Source: Weizmannia acidilactici
GTDB taxonomy: Bacteria > Bacillota > Bacilli > Bacillales > Bacillaceae_C
Direction of reading: 5' to 3'
Assembly (NCBI RefSeq): GCF_008974185.1
Contig: NZ_BKZP01000007.1
Coordinates: forward strand, 47,559-111,558
Length of the DNA: 64,000 nt
Below are positions 26,082 through 35,096 of this stretch, piece by piece. The notes below the pieces were generated by a model. The model made no database searches. It saw only the letters and a program-made list of their open reading frames with translations, and had not been told where the DNA came from. The position numbers and the translations under genes were made by a program. The number at the start of each line of letters is the position of its first letter. Position 1 is the first letter of the stretch.

Positions 26082-26888
26082 TCAATCAATGATATAGCCT
26101 AAAGCGCGGAGCCGGTTTTCCACGAAGTTTTTCGCATAAAGAAAAACATCTTCCCTTTCCGGTTCATTAAAAATTTCATGATAGCATTTCGGCCATTCTT
26201 TGTATAATTTTTCCGACAGCGTTGTTTGGTTAAACCAATCCAAAACCGCTACCTTGTCCACGATTTTATCATTGCCGCCCTGCATCACGAGAAACGGCAC
26301 ATCCGGCAGCCGGATCACATCGGCATGAGCCAGACGCATCGCCGCAATCAGCTCGCGGTACCAGCGGACGGAAACTTTCGTTAACATCAATGAATCATTT
26401 GCCGTCTTCATCTGAATTTCCTGGTTCCGCGTCGCCATCTGTACAGTCAGCGGGCTATTAAAGCGTATGGTTGGCGCAATTTGGTTTAATCCGATCGAAA
26501 GCAGGCCAAGCAGCTTTGAAGGATAAGTGACAAGCCCGAGGCACGGTGCGGAAAGGATAGCGCCTGCGATTTTCAAGCGCTCCCTTTCAAGCAGCCGGAT
26601 CACCGCAAGCCCGCCCATGCTGTGGCCGAGGAGAAAAATCGGCAATTCAAATTGGTAAGCCGCCGTCACCCAGTCTTTAATCTCGGTTGTATATTCGTCA
26701 AAGGATTCGATATGCCCTCTTTGTGCCCTTGATGTCATGCCATGACCGGGAAGATCGCCCATCACCACATGAAAGCCGCTCGATCTCCACATCTCGATCA
26801 GCCAGCTGTAGCGGCGGTGGTGCTCCATCGCGCCATGGACCATGACGATGACTGCTTTCGGATTTTCATCTGCTTCCCATTTCCACAT
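26082..26888 (-). CDS. ytpA: Alpha/beta-hydrolase, lysophospholipase YtpA
   Basis: 268 residues. The nucleophile elbow GHSMGG is at residues 88-93 (Ser 90), an oxyanion VHGAMEH near 17-23, and a catalytic His in PKCYHEIFNEPE near the C-terminus. B. subtilis YtpA is the lysophospholipase-like enzyme that forms the phospholipid antibiotic bacilysocin. Starts after GAAGGAGGC. First gene of a likely operon ytpA-ytpB-LLM monooxygenase, genes spaced by 12 bases each. Confidence 0.88.
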   Translation of the reverse strand: MWKWEADENPKAVIVMVHGAMEHHRRYSWLIEMWRSSGFHVVMGDLPGHGMTSRAQRGHIESFDEYTTEIKDWVTAAYQFELPIFLLGHSMGGLAVIRLLERERLKIAGAILSAPCLGLVTYPSKLLGLLSIGLNQIAPTIRFNSPLTVQMATRNQEIQMKTANDSLMLTKVSVRWYRELIAAMRLAHADVIRLPDVPFLVMQGGNDKIVDKVAVLDWFNQTTLSEKLYKEWPKCYHEIFNEPEREDVFLYAKNFVENRLRALGYIID

Positions 26889-27105
26889 TTTATTGCCTCC
26901 TTCAAAACTGCGATACGATCGCCTTCCTTTATTTTACCCATAATCCTCCCATTCTGAAAAACATATGCCGTTTCCATTCCAATTTATTCATAATTTGTTT
27001 ACAATTCTTTATAAGGCAAACTAGCGAAAAAAACAAAGCAGATATTGCAGGAACCAACAGAAAAAAGCCTGTTGAAATCAGTTCTTTGAACAAGGAGTGG
27101 ATTTG

Positions 27106-27630
27106 ATGATTTACCCTTTTCACGGCAAAACGCCTGTCATTTCGCCAACTGCTTATATTGCTGACTATGTGACGATTACGGGGGATGTTGAAATCGGCGA
27201 TGAATCCAGCATCTGGTTCAACACCGTAATCCGCGGCGATGTCGCCCCAACGAGAATCGGCCGGAGAGTGAATGTCCAGGATAACTGCGTCCTGCACCAA
27301 AGCCCTAACACCCCGCTCATTTTGGAAGATGAAGTGACAGTCGGGCACCAGGCCATTTTACATAGCTGCCACATCCATCCGAAAGCCCTGATCGGCATGG
27401 GATCCATTATCCTGGACGGCGCCGAAATCGGGGAAGGTGCGTTTATCGGCGCAGGCAGCCTTGTGCCGCAGGGGAAAAAGATCCCGCCCCGTACGCTGGC
27501 ATTTGGACGCCCCGCCAAAGTGATCCGCGAACTGACAGAAGAAGATATACAGGACATGCGCCGGATTGTCCACGAATATGCGGAAAAAGCGCAATACTAC
27601 AAAGGGTCTGTTCCCGTTTCCGAAAGCTGA
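27106..27630 (+). CDS. ytoA: Gamma-carbonic-anhydrase-like protein YtoA
   Basis: 174 residues, left-handed beta-helix with hexapeptide repeats (e.g. GDVEIGDESSIWFNTVIRGD). Three histidines, H64, H81 and H86, sit where gamma-carbonic anhydrases bind their metal. Activity as a carbonic anhydrase is likely but not assured; some family members are ferripyochelin-binding-like with unknown role. ATG 27106 chosen because AAGGAG lies 8 bases upstream; a GTG three codons earlier overlaps that site. Cytosolic trimer expected. Confidence 0.83.
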   Translation: MIYPFHGKTPVISPTAYIADYVTITGDVEIGDESSIWFNTVIRGDVAPTRIGRRVNVQDNCVLHQSPNTPLILEDEVTVGHQAILHSCHIHPKALIGMGSIILDGAEIGEGAFIGAGSLVPQGKKIPPRTLAFGRPAKVIRELTEEDIQDMRRIVHEYAEKAQYYKGSVPVSES

Positions 27631-27652
27631 TTCCGGAAGCGGGGCAGACCCC
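27604..27652. repeat. Long inverted repeat across the ytoA stop codon
   Basis: Arms of about 19 bp (27604-27622 and 27634-27652) with few mismatches flank the TGA stop. Followed by CCCCTATTTG, so a terminator without a clean T tract is possible. Confidence 0.55.
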
Positions 27653-27716
27653 CCTATTTGTTCCTGCAATTATTTCCGCTTTCCCGCAGCGGTTAACGTG
27701 TCGTGCGGTTTCTTGC

Positions 27717-29627
27717 CTAGCGCCTTCTGTATAGTGGAGCTCCGGCAAGCTGGCCGCGGGCTTGTTTTTGAAAATCATATTTGTCTTCCACGTATACAGC
27801 ATGCCATACCATGAAAATCAGGACGGTCCAGATTTTCCGGCTGTAGTCAAGTTTGCCCGCGCAATGGTCTTCCAACAGTTTTAAGACATATTGTTTATTG
27901 ATGATATCATCGGTCGGGCTTTCTTTTATCGTCTGTACCGCCCAGTCATGCATTTCCTCTTTCAGCCAGTGGCGGATCGGAACCGGGAACCCAAGTTTTT
28001 TCCGGTTCAACACATGGTCCGGCACAATGCCTTCTGCCGCTTTTCTTAAAATATACTTCGTCGTGTTATGGGACGTTTTTAAACTCGACGGAATTTGCGA
28101 GGCCACCCGGAACACTTCCTTATCCAAAAACGGCACGCGCAGTTCAAGCGAATGGGCCATTGTCATCCGGTCTGCTTTTAGCAAAATATCGCCGCGCATC
28201 CACGTATGGATATCGATATACTGCATGCGGTCAACCGGGTCATAACCTTTCGTCTCATTGTACAGCGGCCTTGTAATATCGCGGTAATCGAGATCGCTGC
28301 GGTAAGTCCTGAGCAAGTCCCTTTTTTCTTCTTCCGTATACATTTTCGCATTTCCGATATAACGGTCTTCCATCGGTGTCACGCCGCGCTCGATAAAACT
28401 TTTCCCTTTAATCCCTTCAGGCAGCACTTTTGCCAAAGCTTTCAAAAGCGATTTTCCGGCAACAGGAATTTTATCGAAAACTTCAAGAGACTGCGGTTCG
28501 CGGTAAATATTGTAGCCGCCGAACAATTCGTCTGCGCCTTCCCCGGACAAGACAACCGTGACATGCTTCCTGGCTTCGCGCGCCACGAAATACAGCGGCA
28601 CACAGGCAGGATCGGCAAGCGGGTCATCCATATGCCAAATAATTTTCGGCAGTTCTTTCATATATTCCTGCGGCGTGATCACATAACTGATATTTTCGAC
28701 ACCGAGTTTTTCCGCCGTCTCTTTGGCGACGTCAATTTCGCTGTAGCCTTCGCGTTCAAAGCCGACAGAAAAAGTTTTAATCGCCGGGTGGAATTGTTTC
28801 GCGATCGATGCGGTGATCGAAGAGTCGATCCCGCCGGAAAGGAAAGCCCCAACCGGCACGTCGCTGCGCATATGGACTTTGACGGAATCAATGAGCACAT
28901 CGCGCACTTCTTTAATAAATTCGTCTTCGCTTTTTTGCACCGGATGGAACGATGCTTTAAAATACCGCTTAATTTCCATCGGTTTACCGATTTTCTTGAT
29001 AAAATAATGGCCCGGTTCCAATTTTTGAATGCCTTTTGTCATGCTGTAAGGTTCCGGGACAAATTGATACGTTAAATAATGCTGGACTGCATCGTAATTA
29101 AGTTCCGGATTTTCCATCGCGAGCAAAATGCTTTTCTTCTCGGAGCCGAAATACATTTCTTCCCCGCTCTGGTAATAGAAAAACGGTTTGATGCCGAACG
29201 GGTCACGTGCCCCGCACAACGTCTGTTCCTGCTTGTCCCAAATCACAAAGGCGAACATACCGCGCAGTTTTCCAACTGCTTTTTCGCCAAGATGGCTGTA
29301 CAGTGCGAGGATCACTTCCGTATCGGAATTTGTTTCGAACGTAAGCCCTTCTTTTAGCAATGCCTCACGCAATTCGACATAGTTATAAATTTCGCCGTTA
29401 AAAATGATCCAATACCGTTCGTTTTCATATGTTAAAGGCTGGTGCCCCGCGGCAAGGTCAATAATGCTTAGACGGCGGAATCCGAACTGGATATGTTCGT
29501 CTTCGTAGTAGCCTTCATCATCAGGACCGCGATGCTCAATCATATTGTTCATGCTTTTAAACAGTTGCCTGTCTTCATCTGATAATGCAATTGGATGGTC
29601 ATGGACGCAGCCAATAAATCCGCACAT
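27717..29627 (-). CDS. asnB: Asparagine synthase (glutamine-hydrolysing)
   Basis: 636 residues. After removal of Met1 the glutaminase nucleophile Cys2 is exposed (MCGFIGCV); glutaminase domain up to about 210 with RRLSIIDLAAGHQP and FNGEIYNY, then the ATP-pyrophosphatase domain with GAFLSGGIDSS and LSGEGADELFGGY. Makes asparagine from aspartate, glutamine and ATP; the B. subtilis AsnB is implicated in amidating peptidoglycan diaminopimelate. The start is placed at MCGF because the mechanism requires Cys at position 2; AGGTGAC lies upstream. Confidence 0.95.
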   Translation of the reverse strand: MCGFIGCVHDHPIALSDEDRQLFKSMNNMIEHRGPDDEGYYEDEHIQFGFRRLSIIDLAAGHQPLTYENERYWIIFNGEIYNYVELREALLKEGLTFETNSDTEVILALYSHLGEKAVGKLRGMFAFVIWDKQEQTLCGARDPFGIKPFFYYQSGEEMYFGSEKKSILLAMENPELNYDAVQHYLTYQFVPEPYSMTKGIQKLEPGHYFIKKIGKPMEIKRYFKASFHPVQKSEDEFIKEVRDVLIDSVKVHMRSDVPVGAFLSGGIDSSITASIAKQFHPAIKTFSVGFEREGYSEIDVAKETAEKLGVENISYVITPQEYMKELPKIIWHMDDPLADPACVPLYFVAREARKHVTVVLSGEGADELFGGYNIYREPQSLEVFDKIPVAGKSLLKALAKVLPEGIKGKSFIERGVTPMEDRYIGNAKMYTEEEKRDLLRTYRSDLDYRDITRPLYNETKGYDPVDRMQYIDIHTWMRGDILLKADRMTMAHSLELRVPFLDKEVFRVASQIPSSLKTSHNTTKYILRKAAEGIVPDHVLNRKKLGFPVPIRHWLKEEMHDWAVQTIKESPTDDIINKQYVLKLLEDHCAGKLDYSRKIWTVLIFMVWHAVYVEDKYDFQKQARGQLAGAPLYRRR

Positions 29628-30085
29628 GAGGAAAGTCACCTACTTTGATAGTTTCGATACATTTTATTTTAAAATTTTTTCGTGAAAAAACAAATGAAGG
29701 AAGAAACCTTCTGACAAACCATTTTTATGGCAGCCCTTTTCCGGCGCCATTTTCAACACATGTAATATATATTAGCATTTTTTCCGGCATTTTTGCAGGA
29801 AAAAATACGATTTGTTAAAAAAGAAACAAACTGCATGGGAGGAACGTACCGGCCCGGGCCGTGTTGATGCATTCCGAGACTCCCCGATTTGGATCAGGTT
29901 CTCCCCGTTGCACCGGTTTTTCCCCTGTTTTGCCAATCTTTCTCCCCAAAGTGCCGCGCTTACTCGTCTGGCGGTTCTCCCCATTTCGAACCGGATTCTC
30001 CCCGGTTCACCTATTGGTTTTTCTTTACATTTTTCTAATTATTCTCTCCAATGCAGAACTTTTTGTCCAGCTCTTTCAAACATAA
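29628..30085. other. Gene-less stretch between metK terminator and asnB
   Basis: About 460 bp without a gene. It holds the CTCCCC periodic array at 29880-30003 and, next to asnB, A/T-rich sequence with a possible TTGTTT-16-TAAAAT promoter for asnB on the minus strand. No ORF of plausible composition. Confidence 0.55.
29880..30003. repeat. Array of CTCCCC motifs at ~21-bp spacing
   Basis: CTCCCC (usually followed by G or A) begins at 29880, 29901, 29942, 29977 and 29998, with degenerate copies at 29920 (TTCCCC) and 29963 (CTCGTC). Intervals are 21, 19, 22, 21, 14 and 21. Intervening sequence is not conserved. Non-coding, between asnB and metK. Confidence 0.65.
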
Positions 30086-30118
30086 GAAAAGAGCGGCTGC
30101 CAAAATCAGGCCCCGCTC
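30086..30118 (-). terminator. Terminator of metK
   Basis: Stem GAGCGG/CCGCTC (with extra pairs inside) followed by TTTTCTT on the minus strand, just after metK. Confidence 0.65.
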
Positions 30119-30128
30119 CTTATCTACA

Positions 30129-31340
30129 TTAATTTTCCTTATAATTGTGCACAAACACACTCAACGCTTCGGCTTTATCCGTTTTTTCCCACGGCACGTT
30201 TAAATCGTTGCGGCCGAAATGCCCATACGCAGCGGTCTGCCGGTAAATAGGGCGGCGCAGGTCAAGCATTTTGATAATGCCGGCCGGTCGCAGGTCAAAG
30301 TTGGCTTGTACGGCTTTAATCAACACTTCCTCAGAAACTTTTCCGGTACCGAACGTATCAATGGAGATGGATACAGGTTTCGCCACCCCTATCGCATACG
30401 CAAGCTGCACTTCACATTTTTCCGCCAGCCCGGCCGCCACAATATTTTTCGCGACATAGCGGGCTGCATAGGTAGCGGAACGGTCCACTTTCGTCGGGTC
30501 TTTTCCGGAGAATGCGCCGCCGCCGTGGCGGGCATAGCCGCCGTACGTGTCTACAATAATTTTGCGGCCGGTCAAACCGGCATCCCCCTGCGGTCCGCCG
30601 ATCACAAAACGGCCGGTCGGGTTAATGAAATATTTCGTGTCCGCATCAAGGAGATGGGCAGGCACGACCGGTTCGATGACATGCTTTTTCATATCTGCCT
30701 GAATCTGCTCAAGGCTGACGTCCGGATTGTGCTGTGTGGAGATGACAATTGTATCGATGCGGACAGGTTTATTGTTTTCATCATATTCAACGGTCACCTG
30801 CGTTTTCGCATCCGGGCGCAGATACGGAAGTACTTCCTTTTTACGGAGTTCGGCAAGGCGGCGCGCCAGCTTATGGGCGAGCGAGATCGGCAGCGGCATC
30901 AGTTCTTCCGTCTCATTGCAGGCAAAACCGAACATTAAGCCCTGGTCGCCTGCCCCGATCGCTTCAATTTCTTCATCGCTCATCTGGCCTTCGCGCGCTT
31001 CCAGTGCCTGGTTGACACCCCGCGCGATATCCTCGGACTGTTCGTCAATCGAAGTCAGCACCGCGCACGTTTCGGCATCAAATCCAAATTTCGCGCGTGT
31101 ATAACCGATTTCTTTAATCGTTTGCCGCACCACTTTTGGAATGTCCACATATGTATTCGTGGAAATTTCCCCCGTAACAAGCACAAGGCCGGTTGTAACT
31201 GAAGTTTCGCAGGCGACGCGGGCATTCGGGTCTTTTGCCAGAATTGCATCCAAAATTGCATCGGAAATCTGGTCGCAAATTTTATCGGGATGGCCTTCCG
31301 TGACCGATTCCGATGTGAACAAATGCCGTCTTTTTGACAT
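30129..31340 (-). CDS. metK: S-adenosylmethionine synthetase
   Basis: 403 residues, normal length. Motifs: [17 protein letters not shown] at the N-terminus (ATP/Met site), [12 protein letters not shown] near 125-136, and [16 protein letters not shown] near 280. Makes SAM from methionine and ATP for all methylations, including those by trmB and mnmM in this window. AAGGAGG precedes the ATG. A SAM riboswitch in the leader closes a feedback loop: high SAM stops transcription before the gene. Confidence 0.97.
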   Translation of the reverse strand: MSKRRHLFTSESVTEGHPDKICDQISDAILDAILAKDPNARVACETSVTTGLVLVTGEISTNTYVDIPKVVRQTIKEIGYTRAKFGFDAETCAVLTSIDEQSEDIARGVNQALEAREGQMSDEEIEAIGAGDQGLMFGFACNETEELMPLPISLAHKLARRLAELRKKEVLPYLRPDAKTQVTVEYDENNKPVRIDTIVISTQHNPDVSLEQIQADMKKHVIEPVVPAHLLDADTKYFINPTGRFVIGGPQGDAGLTGRKIIVDTYGGYARHGGGAFSGKDPTKVDRSATYAARYVAKNIVAAGLAEKCEVQLAYAIGVAKPVSISIDTFGTGKVSEEVLIKAVQANFDLRPAGIIKMLDLRRPIYRQTAAYGHFGRNDLNVPWEKTDKAEALSVFVHNYKEN

Positions 31341-31468
31341 TCACTTTTCCTCCTTAAATGGGTTGCTGTTTTTATCCTCTTTAACGGTACTCATTACCCT
31401 TATTATGTCAGGCTCAAAATTAAATATCAAATTCCAAGTATACCTATAGGAAATAAAGCGGCCAATAA

Positions 31469-31682
31469 TAAAAACCTTTCCGACCAATGGGAGAGTGGAA
31501 AGGTTTTGACTATTGCTTATCGCGCCTTTCACTCTTATCGTTCAAGGAATCCTTTCCTTGCTGCAGGTTAGCACCTTTGCCTGGAAGTTAAAGCGGCGGC
31601 TGCGTTGCGAGCGCATCGCCTGTTCCAGCGGCGGGTTGCTGGGTTTCATTGGGCCCGTCCCTCCACCAGCTCGGGATAAGAG
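31469..31682 (-). promoter_or_regulatory. SAM-I riboswitch (S-box) of metK
   Basis: Minus-strand leader. The aptamer (31532-31682) is closed by CTCTTATC/GATAAGAG and holds the conserved S-box blocks CGAGCTGGTGGAGGGAC, GGCCCAATGAAACCCAGC, AAGGTGCTAACCTGCAG. The terminator (31469-31507) is a stem AAACCTTTCC/GGAAAGGTTT followed by TTT. SAM binding should favour the terminator. Confidence 0.96.
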
Positions 31683-31699
31683 TATCCGTTCAAAGTAAA

Positions 31700-31728
31700 A
31701 TCATACGCAATTTACCGGCCAGTGTCAA
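31700..31728 (-). promoter_or_regulatory. Sigma-A promoter of metK
   Basis: Minus strand TTGACA, 17-bp spacer, TATGAT, immediately upstream of the S-box. Confidence 0.85.
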
Positions 31729-31823
31729 TGTTTTTTCATTGTCTGCGGGAAGTTTCCACGATCAAAAAGCCTGTTTCCCTTTCTTTCCTATTTCATCACA
31801 TATTTCAATCAAAAGTATGTGAC

Positions 31824-31845
31824 AATCAAATAAATATGTTATACT
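31824..31845 (+). promoter_or_regulatory. pckA promoter region with CcpN-like site
   Basis: The -10 box TATACT is at 31840-31845; the -35 box is poor (around 31817-31823, GTGACA-like). TATGTTATACT at 31835-31845 matches the CcpN operator consensus TRTGHYATAYW as I recall it and overlaps the -10, as expected for a repressor of gluconeogenesis. A 7-bp inverted repeat TCACATA/TATGTGA lies just upstream (about 31796-31822). Confidence 0.5.
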
Positions 31846-31895
31846 AATATCGTTTACAAGATAGAATAAGATTTTCAAAGGGGCGGTTTATCGAA

Positions 31896-33482
31896 ATGGA
31901 TCTTATTGGCACTTCTGATGATTTAAAACTTTTGCTTTCGGGGAAAAATGTACGCACTCAGCTTTCCGTACCACAATTAATGGAAAAAATATTAGTAAGG
32001 AAAGAAGCGGTGCTGACCTCTACCGGGGCCGTTTCCGCTGTAACGGGAAAATATACGGGAAGATCGCCGAAAGACAAATTTATCGTTGTCGACTCCGAAT
32101 CAAAAAGCCGCATCGACTGGGGAAATGCCAACCAGCCGATCTCTGTCGGAGTGTTCAACAAGCTTTACAAAAAAATGGTGCAGTATTTAAAAAGCAGAAA
32201 CGAGATTTTTCTGTTTAAAGGATTTGCAGGTGCCGATCCTTCCAGCCGCCTTCCGATCCAGGTCGTGAACGAGTTCGCCTGGCATAATTTATTTGCGCAC
32301 CAATTGTTTATCCGGCCGGACGCGAAGGAACTGCAGGAACACGAGGCGCAATTCACCATTTTGTCCGCGCCGCTGTTCAAAGCTGACCCGGCTACAGACG
32401 GTACGCATTCCGAAGTCTTTATCATCATTTCGCTTGAACGGCGCATCATTTTAATCGGCGGAACGGAATATGCCGGTGAAATGAAAAAAAGCATCTTTTC
32501 TATTATGAATTATTTGCTGCCGCAAAAAGGCATCCTTTCCATGCACTGTTCCGCAAATACCGGTAAAAATGGCGATACGGCGCTGTTTTTCGGTTTGTCC
32601 GGAACCGGGAAAACGACTTTGTCAGCAGACCCGGACCGCGCGCTTGTGGGCGATGATGAACACGGCTGGTCGGACAGCGGCATATTTAACATCGAAGGCG
32701 GCTGCTATGCAAAATGCATCGGGTTGACGGAAGAAAAAGAACCGCAAATTTACCGGGCGATCCAATTCGGAACCGTCCTTGAAAATGTTGTCGTCGATCC
32801 GGAATCCCGCAGTCCGCAGTTTGAGAATAATACGCTTACCGAAAACACAAGGGCCGCTTATCCGATTGAAAACATCGGAAACATTGCCCGCTCCGGCATG
32901 GCCGGCCATCCGGGCACAATTATCTTCCTGACGGCCGATGCATCCGGTGTCCTGCCGCCGATCAGCAGGCTGACAAAGGAACAGGCGATGTACCATTTCT
33001 TAAGCGGCTATACATCGAAACTGGCTGGCACCGAACGCGGCGTCACCAGCCCGGAAGCCGTTTTCTCTACCTGTTTCGGCGCGCCGTTTTTGCCGCTTGA
33101 ACCGGCTGTATACGCGAAAATGCTTGGAGAAAAAATTGAAAAGCACCATGTCCAAGTATTCCTCGTCAATACCGGCTGGACTGGCGGACCGTACGGCACC
33201 GGGGCGCGCATAAAATTAAGCTACACAAGGGCAATGGTCCGGGCCGCAATCGGTGGAAAACTGAAAGATGCACCAACGCAGCAGGATGACATTTTCGGTT
33301 TGCACATCCCGCTCCATATCGACGGTGTGCCGGATCACGTCCTGTTTCCGGCAGAAACTTGGGAAGACAAACAGGCTTACCGCCAAAAAGCGCTTGAGCT
33401 TGCTGCACGCTTCAAGGAGAACTTCTGGAAATTCGCGTCCATACCGGGCGAGATCGAAAAACTCGGCGGTCCACTCGTTTAA
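31896..33482 (+). CDS. pckA: Phosphoenolpyruvate carboxykinase (ATP)
   Basis: 528 residues, ATP-dependent PEPCK. The kinase-1a P-loop [11 protein letters not shown] lies near residues 238-248, kinase-2 GDDEHGW near 260, and the substrate-binding [11 protein letters not shown] near 53-63. Converts oxaloacetate to PEP, first step of gluconeogenesis. GGGGCGG precedes the ATG. The promoter carries a CcpN-like operator, consistent with glucose repression. Divergent from metK, as in B. subtilis. Confidence 0.96.
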   Translation: MDLIGTSDDLKLLLSGKNVRTQLSVPQLMEKILVRKEAVLTSTGAVSAVTGKYTGRSPKDKFIVVDSESKSRIDWGNANQPISVGVFNKLYKKMVQYLKSRNEIFLFKGFAGADPSSRLPIQVVNEFAWHNLFAHQLFIRPDAKELQEHEAQFTILSAPLFKADPATDGTHSEVFIIISLERRIILIGGTEYAGEMKKSIFSIMNYLLPQKGILSMHCSANTGKNGDTALFFGLSGTGKTTLSADPDRALVGDDEHGWSDSGIFNIEGGCYAKCIGLTEEKEPQIYRAIQFGTVLENVVVDPESRSPQFENNTLTENTRAAYPIENIGNIARSGMAGHPGTIIFLTADASGVLPPISRLTKEQAMYHFLSGYTSKLAGTERGVTSPEAVFSTCFGAPFLPLEPAVYAKMLGEKIEKHHVQVFLVNTGWTGGPYGTGARIKLSYTRAMVRAAIGGKLKDAPTQQDDIFGLHIPLHIDGVPDHVLFPAETWEDKQAYRQKALELAARFKENFWKFASIPGEIEKLGGPLV

Positions 33483-33549
33483 ACCGGCGGGAGCCGCGAG
33501 AAAGGCGCCTCAGTAATCCGGCTATCCTTACGCATCCAAATAACGGACT

Positions 33550-33945
33550 TTAAAACCACATACTTGCCTGGACGGCGTTGATCCCTTCCTGAACGGCCCA
33601 TTGGTGGTGGCCGCCGCTCATTTTTGCGGCAGCCTCGTGAAGATTTAGCCATTCCAGTTTTTGGCTTCCTTCACTGGGCTGTTCGATTTTTCCTAAATAA
33701 AACAGCCCTTCGTCTATCGTATGTTGCCTTGTGAATTGTGCAGCTTTTCCTAAAAAACTCCCGACTTCCAATTCCGCCCCGACCGTACGCTTGAGGCAGG
33801 CAATATCCGATTCCCCCTGCCCGATTTTACCTCCCGGCAGCACATAACCATTATATTTCAGAACCGCCCCGACCCTTTCTTTTTTTGCATCAAAAATAAC
33901 GGCATAGGCGCCGCAGTCTTTCATATAGGTCCCTTTCGTTTCCAT
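33550..33945 (-). CDS. Nudix hydrolase
   Basis: 131 residues. Nudix fold with box GGKIGQGESDIACLKRTVGAEL; the consensus REUXEE is altered to RTVGAE, so one of the metal-binding Glu positions is replaced (E to T and E to A) and catalytic activity may be weak or altered. ATG 33945 follows AAAGGAGTGG. Convergent with pckA; downstream on its strand is only the pckA end. Related to MutT-like proteins, with unknown substrate; the canonical YtkD lies separately at 47.6 kb. Confidence 0.75.
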   Translation of the reverse strand: METKGTYMKDCGAYAVIFDAKKERVGAVLKYNGYVLPGGKIGQGESDIACLKRTVGAELEVGSFLGKAAQFTRQHTIDEGLFYLGKIEQPSEGSQKLEWLNLHEAAAKMSGGHHQWAVQEGINAVQASMWF

Positions 33946-34008
33946 TACAGGCCACTCCTTTCCTGCTTTACAAAATAGTATTTGCTTTCGTGCCTCTTTC
34001 ATTCAAAA

Positions 34009-34046
34009 AACATGCGCCGCAGTTCGAAACGCGGCGCATGTTTTAA
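34009..34046. terminator. Terminator of the ytmA-ytmB operon
   Basis: Perfect stem AACATGCGCCGC/GCGGCGCATGTT, 9-base loop, followed by T on the minus strand; it overlaps the ytmB stop codon. Confidence 0.8.
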
Positions 34047-34285
34047 TTCGGCGTATTCAAAGAAACGAGTTCATAGCGGATGATGGTCGTATTTCGTTCC
34101 CATTCCATTTTCCGGATTACGGCACTTCCGCTTGGTTCGCTTTCCTTCTTTTTCCGGACTTCAATTGGCATATCAAGCGGATAAAGGCAGTAACCCGGTT
34201 TTTTCAGCACAAATAAATTTTGTTCAATCCGTTCTTCTTCCCCGTTTGTAATGAGGACCGTATCCAGTCCCATCAACATTCCCAT
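34043..34285 (-). CDS. ytmB: YtmB, DUF2584 family
   Basis: 80 residues: MGMLMGLDTVLITNGEEERIEQNLFVLKK and, further on, YPLDMPIEVRKKKESEPSGSAVI, a beta-rich pattern matching DUF2584. ATG 34285 follows CGGAGGTGAG. It starts 31 bases after the ytmA stop on the same strand, so the two genes are co-transcribed, as in B. subtilis. Soluble; no catalytic motif. Function unknown. Confidence 0.75.
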   Translation of the reverse strand: MGMLMGLDTVLITNGEEERIEQNLFVLKKPGYCLYPLDMPIEVRKKKESEPSGSAVIRKMEWERNTTIIRYELVSLNTPN

Positions 34286-34316
34286 TCGTCTCACCTCCGT
34301 TAGTATTTTCATTTTA

Positions 34317-35096
34317 TCATGGCAATGCCCGTCTTTTCATCCACACGCATAAATCATGCACAATCCGGCGGTTCACAACAGGCGGAAAATGATGGGCAAA
34401 CTGCGGGAAATACCATGTTTCCACCCGCTTATCCAAAGCCTCAAGCCCGCGTTCAAGGCGCCGCGCATGTTCCACTGAAACATTCCGATCTTGCTCTCCG
34501 TGGATAATAAGCACCGGGCATTGAATTTGATTAAGCGCATACAGAGGCGTCCGTTCCCGGTAACGGTCCGGGTATTTTTTCGGCGTGCCCCCGATGACGC
34601 GCTTCATCATTCTTCTTAAATCGACGCGTTCCCTATACGTTAGCGCAACATCCGAAACGCCACCCCAGGTGACAAGCGATGCGGCTGTCCTTGCTTCTGC
34701 GGTACTGAGTGCCATAATGCCGCCGCGGGAAAAACCGAACACATGCACTTTTCCGGAAACCCGATCGTGTTCCATCAGCAGGTCAAAACCAAAGTACGCA
34801 TCGTGTCGGTCGCATCCGCCGAAATCTTCATCCCCCTCCCCGCCCCAATTGCCGCGGTAAAAAGGAGCAAAAACGATAAATCCTTCCAACGCAAACTGGC
34901 CGATGCGCGCCGGCCGCACCATCCCGACGCTCTTGATGCCACCGCGCAAATACAAAAACCCATCATATGTAAGCCCATCATCCGGTTCCGCCAGCATCCC
35001 TTTCACTTTCAAGCCGTCCGACAAATACGTGACAAGATACATGCGCACCCGCGGACTCGGGGAAGGAAAAAGCTGCTTGTCGACAATCAAACCCAT
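34317..35096 (-). CDS. ytmA: S9-type prolyl-oligopeptidase-like hydrolase YtmA
   Basis: 259 residues, alpha/beta-hydrolase of peptidase family S9. Nucleophile Ser 123 in VFGFSRGG, catalytic His near residue 240 in QFAHHFPP, Asp in IHGEQDRNV. Only the catalytic domain is present, no beta-propeller, so substrates are not size-filtered as in true prolyl oligopeptidase. AAGGTGATG precedes the ATG. First gene of ytmA-ytmB. In B. subtilis ytlA would follow; here about 10 kb of other genes intervene. Confidence 0.85.
   Translation of the reverse strand: MGLIVDKQLFPSPSPRVRMYLVTYLSDGLKVKGMLAEPDDGLTYDGFLYLRGGIKSVGMVRPARIGQFALEGFIVFAPFYRGNWGGEGDEDFGGCDRHDAYFGFDLLMEHDRVSGKVHVFGFSRGGIMALSTAEARTAASLVTWGGVSDVALTYRERVDLRRMMKRVIGGTPKKYPDRYRERTPLYALNQIQCPVLIIHGEQDRNVSVEHARRLERGLEALDKRVETWYFPQFAHHFPPVVNRRIVHDLCVWMKRRALP

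Noticed and set aside
28206..29075. 289-codon plus-strand frame opposite asnB
   Set aside because: Shadow of asnB, rich in Phe/His/Arg, no start signals.
29812..30132. Plus-strand frame across the CTCCCC array
   Set aside because: Low-complexity Pro/Ser/Phe-rich translation caused by the repeats; no ribosome site.
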